A DNA stretch of 64,000 bases from Flavobacterium cerinum (lineage in GTDB: Bacteria; Bacteroidota; Bacteroidia; Flavobacteriales; Flavobacteriaceae), in NCBI RefSeq assembly GCF_024496085.1, contig NZ_CP101751.1, positions 1,054,001-1,118,000 of the forward strand, written 5' to 3'. Below the pieces are notes generated by a model. The model was not told where the DNA came from, did no database searches, and worked only from the letters and a program-made list of their open reading frames with translations. Within the stretch, counting starts at the first letter, position 1. Each line of letters begins with the position of its first letter. Shown here in pieces: positions 1 to 9,360 of this stretch. The position numbers and the translations under genes were made by a program.

Positions 1-2
1 TG

Positions 3-92
3 ATTATTATTGTGATTGGAATCATTGTGGGCGTTATCATGGTATCAATGTATGCTCCGATGTTTGATTTGAGTAAAATTATAAATAATTAA
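3..92 (+). CDS. gspF: type II secretion inner-membrane protein GspF, C-terminal end (partial)
   Basis: Only the last 29 codons are in the window; the gene begins upstream. The reading frame gives a strongly hydrophobic helix with Gly residues, then the sequence YAPMFDLSKIINN and a stop. This is the usual last transmembrane helix and terminal motif (Y-x-P-M-F-D-L) of GspF/PilC platform proteins, which organise pseudopilus assembly in the inner membrane. The genes that follow (pseudopilin, peptidase, GspE, secretin) support the call. Nothing can be said about the missing N-terminal part. Confidence 0.75.
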   Translation: MIIVIGIIVGVIMVSMYAPMFDLSKIINN

Positions 93-171
93 GAGCCATT
101 CCATTAATGTTTGTATTTTTGCTTGCCTAAAATTATTAACGTTTTTTAACAAATAAAATACTATATTTAAA

Positions 172-606
172 ATGTTGTCTACTACAAAAAAATGGCTTCA
201 TAAGATAAAGAAAGCAAGTGTTAAGGCCTATTCCTTAACCGAAATCCTGATCGTTTTATGTATCATCGGAATATTGTTGTTAATGGTACTACCAAACCAG
301 ACTTCAGTGATCAGTCAGGCGAAGGCGATCGAAGCACAGGCGATGCTGAATCAGGTATACGGACTACAGAAAAGTCATTTTTATCGCCATTCCAAATATT
401 CCAACAGTCTTGAAGAATTAGGATTCGAACAGGAAAAAACCGTTCAGGAAGGTGGACAGGCTGTTTATAAAGTAGAAATTATCGAAGCTTCTAACGATAC
501 TTTTGTAGCAAGAGCTACTGCGGTTTCGGATTTGGATGGTGACGGTAACTTTAATACCTGGGAAATCGACAATAAAAAAGTATTGACGGAAGTAACAAAA
601 GAATAA
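172..606 (+). CDS. gspG: type II secretion pseudopilin (GspG-like)
   Basis: A 144-residue prepilin-like protein. A basic leader (residues 1-19) ends in K-A and is followed by Y-S-L-T-E, so the conserved Glu is at mature position 5. A hydrophobic helix (about residues 20-42) contains the I-G-I-L segment typical of class III signal peptides. Residue -1 is Ala instead of the usual Gly, which some prepilin peptidases tolerate. The C-terminal part has a DLDGDG segment resembling the calcium-binding region of GspG major pseudopilins. The peptidase gene follows after 2 bases, so the two are probably translated together. Family is clear; whether it is the major pseudopilin is inferred. Confidence 0.8.
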   Translation: MLSTTKKWLHKIKKASVKAYSLTEILIVLCIIGILLLMVLPNQTSVISQAKAIEAQAMLNQVYGLQKSHFYRHSKYSNSLEELGFEQEKTVQEGGQAVYKVEIIEASNDTFVARATAVSDLDGDGNFNTWEIDNKKVLTEVTKE

Positions 607-608
607 CG

Positions 609-1097
609 ATGTTGCTGGGCATACTCCTTCTTTGTCTGTTAATCGTGGTTTTTCAGGATTGGAAAAACAGAATGATCCATGTGGTATTGCCCGTGGCGGT
701 TTTTGTATTTTCATTTTTACAGATAAAACAGGACTATGGTACAACAACCTGGTCAATAACAGCCTATAATGGCGCTTTTTTCCTTGCTACTTTTATAGGA
801 CTGATAGGGTATATGAGTTGGAAAAACAAAGGCTTTTTAAATCCGTTTGAAAACTATTTCGGATTGGGAGATGTACTGTTCTATCTGGCCATAACACCTT
901 TGTTTCTGCTAAAAAACTATGTTATTTACTTTGTCGGTTCGATGCTTTTTTCGATCCTCTTGCAATTGGTACTGAAAAAACGAATGACGCATCAGACTGT
1001 GCCTTTGGCCGGATTTGCTGCGCTTTTACTGATCCTGCTAATGCTAAAGGATCTCTTTTTAAATGTTTATAAAATTACATTGATCAACAAAATATGA
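609..1097 (+). CDS. prepilin peptidase, A24 domain only
   Basis: A 162-residue polytopic membrane protein. It has the two aspartates expected of A24 aspartic peptidases: D17 in the first cytoplasmic loop (F-Q-D-W-K-N-R) and D88 in the G-L-G-D motif (residues 85-88). It would cleave the leader of the pseudopilin encoded just upstream. The N-terminal methyltransferase domain of classical GspO/PilD is absent, as in archaeal-type and some Bacteroidota peptidases, so methylation of the mature pseudopilin may not occur or may be done elsewhere. The 3' end overlaps gspE by 4 bases (ATGA), which indicates translational coupling. Confidence 0.8.
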   Translation: MLLGILLLCLLIVVFQDWKNRMIHVVLPVAVFVFSFLQIKQDYGTTTWSITAYNGAFFLATFIGLIGYMSWKNKGFLNPFENYFGLGDVLFYLAITPLFLLKNYVIYFVGSMLFSILLQLVLKKRMTHQTVPLAGFAALLLILLMLKDLFLNVYKITLINKI

Positions 1098-2494
1098 TTA
1101 TAACGATCAATCAAGATATACAGCATATTATTTCCAGCGATATGGCAAATCATTACCGGATTTTGCCTAAATCGGTTACTGATAATACGATCGAATTGTA
1201 TTGTGACGGTTCGGTGGATCGCGCAGATCTGAAAGACGAACTGGAATTATTGCTCGGAAAACAAGTGGTTTTCGAACAATGTGATGCAATCGAAATCGAA
1301 AAAGCGCTTTCCATTCATTACCGGAAGGATCGGATAACGGGAAGTAAGAAATCATTGAATATTGAAAAAGGGGACTTTCTGGAAAACCTGCTCGAAGAGG
1401 CAAAATCATTGAAAAGTAGTGATATTCATTTTGAAGTGTATGAAGAATCGGCCCGAATCCGTTTTCGAATCGACGGCCAATTGATTGAACGCTATAAAAT
1501 TGAAAAAGAGAATTACCTCGAATTGGTGAATAAGGTTAAAATCCGTTCGAAACTGAATATTACCGAAAAACGTTTGCCACAGGACGGAAGGATTACCAAC
1601 GAAACTTTCGATATCCGGGTTTCGATTCTGCCTACATTATTCGGGGAGAAAATCGTAATGCGTTTACTCGGCCAGGATGCCTCAAATATCGACCTGACGA
1701 CATTGGGACTCGAAAATGAGGAACTGAAAAATTATATGGAAGCGGTTAAAAAACCGAATGGAATTATATTGATCAGCGGACCAACAGGTTCGGGAAAAAC
1801 AACAACCCTTTATGCAACCTTGCGATTGTTAAACGATACGAAAAGAAATATCGTAACCGTTGAGGATCCGATTGAATATACCTTAAAAGGAATTAATCAG
1901 GTACAGCTTAAAGAAGATATCGGACTGACTTTTGCCTCGGCTTTAAAATCATTCCTTCGTCAGGATCCGGATGTGATTATGTTAGGGGAAATCCGGGATT
2001 CCGAAACAGCATTAATGGCTATACGGGCTTCGTTAACGGGTCACCTGGTATTATCAACGATTCACACGAATTCGGCTACCGGAACCATTTCCCGATTGGT
2101 CGATATGGGTGTTCCGTCTTATCTGATCGCGGAAACACTGAACCTTTCCGTAGCACAACGACTGGTTCGTAAACTGTGTAACGACTGTAAAAAAGAAACC
2201 GTTTGCCATAAAGAAGATTTTCCGTCGCATTTTGAATTTCCGTTTGAAATAAGTTCCTACTATAAACCGGTGGGCTGTAATCAATGTTATCATACCGGTT
2301 ACAAAGGACGAAGAGCGATTTATGAGGTGCTGAACATCAATCATAATGTCTCGGAATCCATAAAAAATAATACCATAGCCCAAGTGATGGGAAATGACAA
2401 TAAACACCAGTCGTTATCGGAAAAAGCCTTTGCTATTTTGGCCGAAGGAGAAACGGCGCTGGAAGAAATTTACTCTATTCTAATTAACGCATAA
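1094..2494 (+). CDS. gspE: type II secretion ATPase GspE
   Basis: A 466-residue cytoplasmic hexameric ATPase that powers pseudopilus assembly. Visible motifs are the Walker A G-P-T-G-S-G-K-T at 229-236, Asp box around 258, Walker B region D-P-D-V-I-M-L-G-E-I-R-D at 291-302, and His box around 317-324. Four cysteines (C362, C365, C395, C398) form the two CxxC pairs of the GspE zinc domain. The N-terminal domain is short, so it probably docks to the GspL-like protein encoded at 4411. Length and order match GspE/PilB proteins. It sits between the peptidase and the secretin in a tight operon. Confidence 0.93.
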   Translation: MIITINQDIQHIISSDMANHYRILPKSVTDNTIELYCDGSVDRADLKDELELLLGKQVVFEQCDAIEIEKALSIHYRKDRITGSKKSLNIEKGDFLENLLEEAKSLKSSDIHFEVYEESARIRFRIDGQLIERYKIEKENYLELVNKVKIRSKLNITEKRLPQDGRITNETFDIRVSILPTLFGEKIVMRLLGQDASNIDLTTLGLENEELKNYMEAVKKPNGIILISGPTGSGKTTTLYATLRLLNDTKRNIVTVEDPIEYTLKGINQVQLKEDIGLTFASALKSFLRQDPDVIMLGEIRDSETALMAIRASLTGHLVLSTIHTNSATGTISRLVDMGVPSYLIAETLNLSVAQRLVRKLCNDCKKETVCHKEDFPSHFEFPFEISSYYKPVGCNQCYHTGYKGRRAIYEVLNINHNVSESIKNNTIAQVMGNDNKHQSLSEKAFAILAEGETALEEIYSILINA

Positions 2495-2497
2495 GTA

Positions 2498-4411
2498 ATG
2501 TTTAAAAAAACTGTTTTTTTAATTATCGGTCTTTTAATTACCGGATTGGTATCGGCACAGGATGCCGATCTGCAACGCAAATTTGATGAGTTGGCCAAGC
2601 AGAAAAAAGGACTGAATGAAGTGATGAAAATTGATGTCTCCGGATTGACATTACACGATTTTATCCTTTCCATTGCCGAACAACACCAATTAAATATAAG
2701 TGCTGAAAGCGATTTAACACAATCGGTGGTCAATAACTTTTTTGACGTAACGGTAAAAGATGTTTTGGTGTTCCTGGCACAAAAATACGATCTGGAATTT
2801 GGCTTTATGAGCAATATCATCACTGTTAAAAAAAGAAAAGAGGTGAAGATTGTCGAAAAGAAGCAAGCGAAAATAATTGACGTTAGTTATAATCCGCAAA
2901 ACGATTTTCTATCGGTAAAACTGGAAAACGATTCACTTCCGGCTGTAGCTAAAGCAATTATCGATAAGTCGAGTAAGAATTTAATCCTCGCTCCGGATGT
3001 TAAAAATATGAAGGTGTCGTCGTATATCCTGAATCGTCCTTTTGATCAGGTTGTGGAAATGATGGCGAAATCAAATGATTTAATCGCGACCAAAGATGAA
3101 AACGGATTCTATTTTATTGAAAAAAACAGAGATATAGGCGGAGGTGCAATAGCGAACACGGTTACCGGAGGTAGTAGTAAAAGTAAACAGCCTAAAGCAG
3201 CAGTAGGCGTACCGGGTTATTATGAAATCGACTTAAATAAAGCGGGCTATTTGACGGTTAAAGCGTATGTGGCGGATGTTTCGGATCTGATTACCGAAGC
3301 TGCCGAAAAATTACATATTAACTACTTCATGTATAACAAACCGGAAAATGAAAAAACCAGTTTGGCCGCCGATAATATTACTTTCGATGACTTATTGGAA
3401 CATGTTTTTAAAGGAAAAAAATACATCTACCGTAAACAGGATAACCTGTACTTTATCGGAGAACATGCCACTGAAGGATTACGGGCTACGGAGCTAATCG
3501 CATTGGAAAACCGTTCTATCGAATCGGTGTTGACTTCTTTGCCGAAAGTTTTTGCTGAAAAACTGGAGATCAAAGAGTTTGTAGAACTTAACGGACTTGT
3601 AGTGTCGGGATCGAAACCAACGATCGATGAACTTCGGGTCTATATGAAACAGATCGACAAAGTGGTGCCTTTGGTTCAGATCGAAGTGATCATCGCACAA
3701 TATAATAAATCATACGACATCCAATCGGGAATTAAAGCAGGAATTGATAAAAGTAACATTCCGAAAACCGGCGGATCGTTGTATCCTTCGGCTGATATGA
3801 CCCTAAACGGTTCTTCTGTAAACAGTTTGATTAATGCCTTTAACGGATTCGGACTTTTTAAATTAGGAAAAGTTACAGAGGCGTTTTATATGAATCTGAA
3901 ATTACTGGAAAACAATTCGATCGTTAAGATTGAATCGACGCCAAAGATCGCGACAATTAGCGGTCACGAAGCGAAACTGGCAATCGGAGAAACCAGTTAT
4001 TATTTTGAACAGAACAATCGATTGTTAACAAACAGTATCGGAAATGATATCCTGCAATCCGGAACATGGAAATCGACAGATGCCAACTTGAGCGTATCGA
4101 TCAAACCATATGTTTCGACCGACGAAAATGTAACGCTTACCATTGCCGTAGAAAAAAGCTCATTCCTGGGAAGAGCCGGTGATACAGCACCTCCGGGGAA
4201 AGCAACTCAGAAATTTGAATCGTTGGTACGGGTAAAAAACAACGAAATGATTTTACTGGGTGGATTGGACGAATTGAAAAAAGAAAATTCAGGATCGGGA
4301 GTTCCGTTAATTTCCCGTATTCCCATTATAAAATGGTTTTTCAGTAGCCGTAAAAAAGCAAAGAACGATTCGAAACTGCATATTTTTATTAAACCTACTA
4401 TTATTTACTAA
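2498..4411 (+). CDS. gspD: type II secretion outer-membrane secretin GspD
   Basis: A 637-residue secretin. A Sec signal peptide (residues 1-20, ending V-S-A) is followed by N-domains with the secretin/TonB short N-terminal pattern, then the C-terminal secretin channel domain with V-P-L-V-Q-I-E-V-I-I-A and a final segment G-V-P-L-I-S-R-I-P-I-I-K-W-F-F. It forms the outer-membrane pore for folded exoproteins. It lies between gspE and the GspL-like gene, with 3-bp spacing upstream and a 1-bp overlap downstream. No pilotin gene is recognisable in the window. Confidence 0.92.
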   Translation: MFKKTVFLIIGLLITGLVSAQDADLQRKFDELAKQKKGLNEVMKIDVSGLTLHDFILSIAEQHQLNISAESDLTQSVVNNFFDVTVKDVLVFLAQKYDLEFGFMSNIITVKKRKEVKIVEKKQAKIIDVSYNPQNDFLSVKLENDSLPAVAKAIIDKSSKNLILAPDVKNMKVSSYILNRPFDQVVEMMAKSNDLIATKDENGFYFIEKNRDIGGGAIANTVTGGSSKSKQPKAAVGVPGYYEIDLNKAGYLTVKAYVADVSDLITEAAEKLHINYFMYNKPENEKTSLAADNITFDDLLEHVFKGKKYIYRKQDNLYFIGEHATEGLRATELIALENRSIESVLTSLPKVFAEKLEIKEFVELNGLVVSGSKPTIDELRVYMKQIDKVVPLVQIEVIIAQYNKSYDIQSGIKAGIDKSNIPKTGGSLYPSADMTLNGSSVNSLINAFNGFGLFKLGKVTEAFYMNLKLLENNSIVKIESTPKIATISGHEAKLAIGETSYYFEQNNRLLTNSIGNDILQSGTWKSTDANLSVSIKPYVSTDENVTLTIAVEKSSFLGRAGDTAPPGKATQKFESLVRVKNNEMILLGGLDELKKENSGSGVPLISRIPIIKWFFSSRKKAKNDSKLHIFIKPTIIY

Positions 4412-5601
4412 TGCTTGCATTACTATCTAAAATAATAAAGATCAATACGCTGACTATTGTCGGAGTTTCCAGAGCAGATCATGGAGATTCCTTTAACCTG
4501 CTTACGGTGAAAAGGAAAGGAAATAAGATCGATATTCTCGAAACGGCGACTTACGATTCGTATGAAGAACTGAAAAAAAAGATCGACATCAAGTTACCGG
4601 TAATTGTCGCTTTAGACGGTAAAGGGGTACTGAATAAAAAGATCGATTTTAATAATGAAGGCGATGTTAACTGGCAAAAAAATGTAGATTATAACTCGAT
4701 TTATTTTACCGCTTATAAATCCGGAACTGCTAATTATATGAGTTTCTGCCGGAAAAATGCAGTGGATGAAGTCTTACAAAAATTTATAGGCGATAAATTT
4801 CAGGTTGTAGATGTATATATAGGCGCTTTCCTGACAGCTTTGTTGCAACCGGCTGTAAATGAAAAGAAAATCCTGTCGGGCGACCTGATGCTGGAGTTTG
4901 ACGATGAAGGATTTACCGGTTTTACAAAACAGTTTGCAGAAATCCCGATGAAGCTGAAATATAAAATCGGAGACGATAGCATCAATAGCGATTTTATTCC
5001 GCTTTATGGCGTACTGGTTCATTTCTTCCTGCAACCGAAAGAGGTAACGAAAACGGAAAGCGGAATGCTGAACGTGGAGGAAATCATTTATAAAAAAGCA
5101 TTTACCCTTTTCGGAACAATAATGTTGGTGGGCTTTTTACTGAGTCTTATGGCCAGTTATCTGCTAATACAATATTACGGAAGTAAGAACGCGGAACTGA
5201 ATTTACAAAATGTGTATTCCAACCAGTCGTATCAGTTAATCCTGGAAATGGAAAAGCAAAAGGAACAAAAAGAAAATATCCTTAAGGAATCCGGCTTTTC
5301 GTCATCGAAATTTCTTACGTATTATTCGTATGAACTGATAAAAATGACACCGGGCGATATCCGGTTAAATGAAGTTAACATTGTGCCGTTAGCTAAAGAA
5401 GTAAAAGCGAATGAAAGAGTATTACTGGATCCGAAAACGATTCTGCTAAAAGGGGAAACGTATAATGAAACGTCTTTTAATAATTGGATGAGCAATTTGA
5501 AAACAATCAAATGGATTAAAAAATTTGAGATCAATGCGCTAAAAAAGGACAAAAAGAATAAATCCCAGTTTGAAGTAAAAATCACGATTAAAGATGTTTG
5601 A
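4411..5601 (+). CDS. GspL / PilM-PilN-like inner-membrane platform protein
   Basis: A 396-residue protein with a cytoplasmic N-terminal domain (1-220), one transmembrane helix (about 230-254), a coiled-coil segment rich in Glu/Lys/Gln (about 258-285), and a periplasmic C-terminal domain of PilN-like pattern. This layout is that of GspL, which links the GspE ATPase to the periplasmic scaffold. Direct sequence similarity to proteobacterial GspL is not obvious, so the role rests on topology, length and position between gspD and a GspM-like gene. The end overlaps the next gene by 8 bases. Confidence 0.65.
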   Translation: MLALLSKIIKINTLTIVGVSRADHGDSFNLLTVKRKGNKIDILETATYDSYEELKKKIDIKLPVIVALDGKGVLNKKIDFNNEGDVNWQKNVDYNSIYFTAYKSGTANYMSFCRKNAVDEVLQKFIGDKFQVVDVYIGAFLTALLQPAVNEKKILSGDLMLEFDDEGFTGFTKQFAEIPMKLKYKIGDDSINSDFIPLYGVLVHFFLQPKEVTKTESGMLNVEEIIYKKAFTLFGTIMLVGFLLSLMASYLLIQYYGSKNAELNLQNVYSNQSYQLILEMEKQKEQKENILKESGFSSSKFLTYYSYELIKMTPGDIRLNEVNIVPLAKEVKANERVLLDPKTILLKGETYNETSFNNWMSNLKTIKWIKKFEINALKKDKKNKSQFEVKITIKDV

Positions 5602-6118
5602 GAATTATTCCTATAAACAAAAATGTGGTGCGCTGCTTGTGGTTTTTGTCATGTTATTGGCGACTGCCTATAAGCGATCTTTTTCGTCGCTGTTTCAGGT
5701 GGTAAAAGAATATCGGGAACTTTCATCGCGTGTGGAAGACATCCGTAAAAAGACCAAAAATGCAGAAGAGCTCCGCAAAGAAATTGCCTATCTCGATATG
5801 GTATTGGGAAAAGAAGGGGTAACTAAAGAAATGGTGCAACAGGGAATGGTGAGCTTTGCAACCCGTTCGCAACCCGGAGTATCGATCCATGAATTGGCTC
5901 CGATACATAGTTTTTCGGATGAAAATTATACGATTTTTACCAATCAGCTGGATGTTGTAGGGAATACGAATCAGTTATTGCAAATGGCATACGATTTCGA
6001 AAAGCAATACGATTACTCCCGAATGGTGGGAATGAAGTTTTTTACAACACAGAAAAATAATAAAGAAGAAGTTTTACATTTAAAAATGATATTTCAAAAC
6101 TATGAAAACAATAAATAA
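5594..6118 (+). CDS. GspM / PilO-like protein
   Basis: A 174-residue protein with a short cytoplasmic tail, one transmembrane helix (about residues 10-27), a coiled-coil (about 35-75) and a small alpha/beta periplasmic domain. This is the architecture of GspM and PilO, which dimerise with GspL/PilN. Sequence identity to characterised members is too low to see by eye; the call rests on topology and on direct overlap with the GspL-like gene. Its 3' end overlaps the following lipoprotein gene by 17 bases. Confidence 0.6.
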   Translation: MFENYSYKQKCGALLVVFVMLLATAYKRSFSSLFQVVKEYRELSSRVEDIRKKTKNAEELRKEIAYLDMVLGKEGVTKEMVQQGMVSFATRSQPGVSIHELAPIHSFSDENYTIFTNQLDVVGNTNQLLQMAYDFEKQYDYSRMVGMKFFTTQKNNKEEVLHLKMIFQNYENNK

Positions 6119-7061
6119 AATTGCCGTAATTCTGGTAGCGATTTTTATGTCTTCCTGTGAAGATATTTTGGAAAAAGATATCTCCAATAGCACGGTTCAG
6201 GCTACTTATCCGTTAAATTCGGCGGTGATTCAGAGTAATGTAGTGAACTTTCAATGGAATAAACTGGACGGCGCTAAAACCTATAGAATTCAGGTTTTTG
6301 ATATGAGTCAGTCTCTGATTGCCGAAAAGGAAACGGAAGACAACCATGTTGAGCAGGAATTGCCATCCGGACAATACCAATGGCGTGTTCGGGCGGAAAA
6401 CTATGCCTATCAGTCGCAATATACTTTCCCGATGTCTTTTACAACTCAGATCACGGAAGATCTAACAAATCAGCAAGTGGTTTTGTCTAGTCCGGAAAGT
6501 GATATTTATACGAATCAGATGACGTTGAACCTGAGTTGGCAGAGTTTACAGGCGGCGACTAACTATAGTGCGGAAGTAGTGAATACCAGTACAGGACAGT
6601 CGGTTTACAGCAATACGAACTTAACGGCTACAGCTATAACGTTGGATAATGTAGCGCTAAATGCAGATGGTGTTTATCAGTGGAAAGTTCAGGCAATAAA
6701 CAGCAATAACAGCACACAAACACAATACAGTATCCGTAAGTTTTCGGTAGATCGTGTAAACCCGAATCAACCGCAAAATACAGCACCGGCTAATAATGCC
6801 ACATTGAGCATTAATCAGCAGATTACCTTTTCATGGACAATTCCAACGGATTCCGGAACAGTACAATCGCCGATCAGTTATGTGTTACAGTTTGCCGATA
6901 ATATTAACTTTACCAATGTGTCGCAACAGTTTGATGTGACAAACACGACTTTTCAACAGACTTTCTCAACAGCGGGAACGTATTACTGGAGAGTAAAAGC
7001 AAAAGACAAAGCGGGTAACGAAGGTGTGTATAGCGCTGGTTATAAATTTGTTTTAAACTAA
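6102..7061 (+). CDS. lipoprotein with fibronectin type III / Ig-like repeats
   Basis: A 319-residue lipoprotein. The signal peptide ends in a lipobox-like M-S-S-C with C19 as the lipidated residue, followed by E-D-I-L. The rest is three beta-sandwich repeats (about 35-115, 125-215 and 225-318) with repeated patterns such as Y-R-I-Q-V, G-x-Y-Q-W-R-V and Y-Y-W-R-V-K-A, typical of fibronectin type III domains. It lies inside the secretion operon, overlapping the GspM-like gene, so it is probably a periplasmic or surface partner of the machine, possibly a pilotin-like or secretin-supporting protein. That role is inferred from position only. Confidence 0.7.
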   Translation: MKTINKIAVILVAIFMSSCEDILEKDISNSTVQATYPLNSAVIQSNVVNFQWNKLDGAKTYRIQVFDMSQSLIAEKETEDNHVEQELPSGQYQWRVRAENYAYQSQYTFPMSFTTQITEDLTNQQVVLSSPESDIYTNQMTLNLSWQSLQAATNYSAEVVNTSTGQSVYSNTNLTATAITLDNVALNADGVYQWKVQAINSNNSTQTQYSIRKFSVDRVNPNQPQNTAPANNATLSINQQITFSWTIPTDSGTVQSPISYVLQFADNINFTNVSQQFDVTNTTFQQTFSTAGTYYWRVKAKDKAGNEGVYSAGYKFVLN

Positions 7062-7068
7062 CTGAAAT

Positions 7069-7581
7069 ATGGCAAAGAAGAAAATAAATATTGTACTGAT
7101 CCTTTTTGTTTTAGGGCTTTGGGGAACCGTAGCCTATAAAGCTTTGTCGCAATATTTTTTTTCTGAGGAAATAAAGGCAACAACAGCAACAACGGAGTAT
7201 AACTTTAGCGATAAAAAAGTCGAAAGAGATACATTCCGACTCGAAAAAATCGGTCGGGATCCCTTTTTAAATAAAGCGCTGGTTCGCGCCGAAAAGAGTA
7301 ATACCGGTGGTGGCACCGGAGTTGCTACGGTAAGAAGAAGCATTCCGGTAAAAACAACCGTTGCCGAAAAACCGAAAGAAATAAAAAACTGGCCAGTGAT
7401 TGGTTATTATGGCTATATAAAATCGGGCGATAAAAACGAGTTGGTTATGCTCAAGGTCGGAAACAGTATTCATCGTGTCCGGAAAGGACAGGAAGTCGAC
7501 GGATTAGTACTGAATAAGGTTTTTAAAGACTCTGTTGAGGTAAGCTTTAATAAAGAAAAGAAAATAATACGAAAAGGATAA
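7069..7581 (+). CDS. GspC / PilP-like periplasmic protein
   Basis: A 170-residue protein with one N-terminal transmembrane helix (about residues 7-25) and a periplasmic region. Residues about 60-68 read I-G-R-D-P-F-L, the D-P-F signature found before the HR domain of PilP/GspC proteins. The C-terminal region (about 105-170) has the Gly-rich beta pattern of that domain: W-P-V-I-G-Y-Y-G-Y, then V-G-N-S-I-H-R-V-R-K-G-Q-E-V. It probably contacts the secretin. It is the last gene of the operon, with a strong terminator 12 bases after its stop. Confidence 0.7.
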   Translation: MAKKKINIVLILFVLGLWGTVAYKALSQYFFSEEIKATTATTEYNFSDKKVERDTFRLEKIGRDPFLNKALVRAEKSNTGGGTGVATVRRSIPVKTTVAEKPKEIKNWPVIGYYGYIKSGDKNELVMLKVGNSIHRVRKGQEVDGLVLNKVFKDSVEVSFNKEKKIIRKG

Positions 7582-7592
7582 ACCTGTAAAAA

Positions 7593-7624
7593 GAAAAGCA
7601 CCAACTATAATTGGTGCTTTTCTT
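7593..7624 (+). terminator. rho-independent terminator of the secretion operon
   Basis: A perfect 12-bp inverted repeat (GAAAAGCACCAA / TTGGTGCTTTTC) with a 6-base loop lies at 7593-7622. It starts with A-rich and ends with T-rich sequence, so it can terminate from both sides: the secretion operon on the plus strand and the tape-measure operon on the minus strand, whose last stop is at 7739. Confidence 0.85.
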
Positions 7625-7738
7625 ATATAGTAATGATGCGATCAGGCCGGTTTATATTTAAAAGAATTTAAATATAAAGGCATGACACGATGTGATAGGA
7701 AATGTAAAAGGTATTAAAAAGATACTGTAAGTAAAAGA

Positions 7739-9331
7739 TTACCAGTTAACAAATATAAACTGGTTATGCCACGGCAATTTGATCATACTGATTCCCCAGG
7801 ATAACTTATCCAATAAAATATCCTGTGTTTTGCGTTCAATTGTGAGCGTCTGATTGTCAGCTAACACTAATTTTCCCGGACGCTGAAAGAATTCATGCTG
7901 TAATAAGCTTACAGAACTTGTTTTCATTGCACTCCAGTTTTGTTGTACGGCTTTAATTACTTTAGCGGCTTCCGATTTTTGCTTCCGCGTAAGCTTAATA
8001 TGCCGGTTAATGCTTTGATTAAAAGGAATATTGCATAAGAATTTTTCAAACAACATACCGCTTTCCGGCTGATTCGTCTTTCCGGTAGCAATATAGTGCA
8101 ACAAATGGACACCGGTTTCCGGATCGGTAAGCTTATTCGTTACCGGATCAACTAAATTACAATGCTTAAACAGATTGTACATAAATGGCTGAATAATAAC
8201 AAGCCCTGCATTTTCCACTTGATAACCGTTAACCTCATCATCGGTTAGGGTTTCATCTTGCAAGTTGTCACCGAAGTCAACTTCACTTTCACTTGTTATT
8301 TTTGCTTCGTTTTCGAATTTGGATTCGGTTCCTGATTTCGTTTCAGTTTCAGCTCCTTTCTGTACTGCTTTTTGAATTGCATCAGGCGAATTTTTTTTGT
8401 TGATTCCCACTGTTTTGTCGGTATCCGTATCATGTTGATTCCGGAGTGTAACGAAACGAGCTGTTTCTCTTTCTTTTATAAAAGGGAAAACCGCTGTTAT
8501 AGCTTGCCAGATCTGTTCTTCGGCAACTTCATTTTCTGCTGCTTGAAGCAATGGAATTATTTTAACCGACTGTTGTACAATATAATTTTGAAGGACATCA
8601 TTAGAATGATCAAAAGATTGTATTAAAACACTTAGAATCAAAGACCATATCGCTTTTCTATCCGTTAAAGATTGCTGTACTACTTTTTTGATTATAGGAT
8701 TTTTTAATACAATATTGAAATCCTTCGTTTTGATAATGACCCGGCATATTTGTTCAATCTGCGTGTCGGTTAGCTGATTAATAATGCGTTCCCTTACTTT
8801 CGGATTTCGCAGGCTGAAAGCCATCTTAGCGGTAAAAGCTTTCGTTAATACCATTTTTTTAAACGAATCCGGTTCAAAAATAGAAACTTTGTTTTCACTG
8901 GAATTCCACCAGGGCATATAACCCTTTTCTATAAAGTGAATAAAAGAAAGCAATAACTTTTCTTCTTCACTCAGCAGACTGATTGTTGTTTGTTCATCAG
9001 TGTTTGTATCGTCGGCATTACCGGTATTCGTAACCTGTTTTGATCCTTCTATTATTTTTTCAGACAATTCTTCCCGTAAAGCGGTTATAATATTGCTTTC
9101 CAGTTCCGCATTTAAATCCGTTCCGGTTTGATTAATCTCTAGTGATAATCGGGAAATCTGTAGGGTATGAGCCTTTAGTTTGGCCTGGGCTTTATTAAAG
9201 TGCTTTTCAAGTTTCGGAAAAACATCCATAGTCAGAAAGCTGCTGATATTGTCCTTTATCTCGTATGCTTTTTTCCGGTTATTAACCGAAACTTCAATAA
9301 CAACTTTATGAATAATATGGTTTTGTTCCAC
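7739..9331 (-). CDS. contractile injection system tape measure protein (Afp14-like)
   Basis: A 530-residue protein. The N-terminus (H-I-I-H-K-V-V-I-E-V, then A-Y-E-I-K-D-N-I, then F-P-K-L-E-K) has the pattern of the eCIS tape measure family, which sets sheath-tube length. A long mostly helical middle follows, with a Glu/Lys/Thr-rich acidic stretch around residues 305-355, and a more ordered C-terminal part (about 375-530) with P-F-x-x-x-L-F and L-L-H-Y-I-A-T-G. It is transcribed divergently from the sheath operon, downstream of a small Cys-rich gene. Assignment to the family is confident; the length-setting role comes from knowledge of Afp14. Confidence 0.85.
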   Translation of the reverse strand: MEQNHIIHKVVIEVSVNNRKKAYEIKDNISSFLTMDVFPKLEKHFNKAQAKLKAHTLQISRLSLEINQTGTDLNAELESNIITALREELSEKIIEGSKQVTNTGNADDTNTDEQTTISLLSEEEKLLLSFIHFIEKGYMPWWNSSENKVSIFEPDSFKKMVLTKAFTAKMAFSLRNPKVRERIINQLTDTQIEQICRVIIKTKDFNIVLKNPIIKKVVQQSLTDRKAIWSLILSVLIQSFDHSNDVLQNYIVQQSVKIIPLLQAAENEVAEEQIWQAITAVFPFIKERETARFVTLRNQHDTDTDKTVGINKKNSPDAIQKAVQKGAETETKSGTESKFENEAKITSESEVDFGDNLQDETLTDDEVNGYQVENAGLVIIQPFMYNLFKHCNLVDPVTNKLTDPETGVHLLHYIATGKTNQPESGMLFEKFLCNIPFNQSINRHIKLTRKQKSEAAKVIKAVQQNWSAMKTSSVSLLQHEFFQRPGKLVLADNQTLTIERKTQDILLDKLSWGISMIKLPWHNQFIFVNW

Positions 9332-9360
9332 AATAAGTATGATTTAGGAATAAGCGACTG

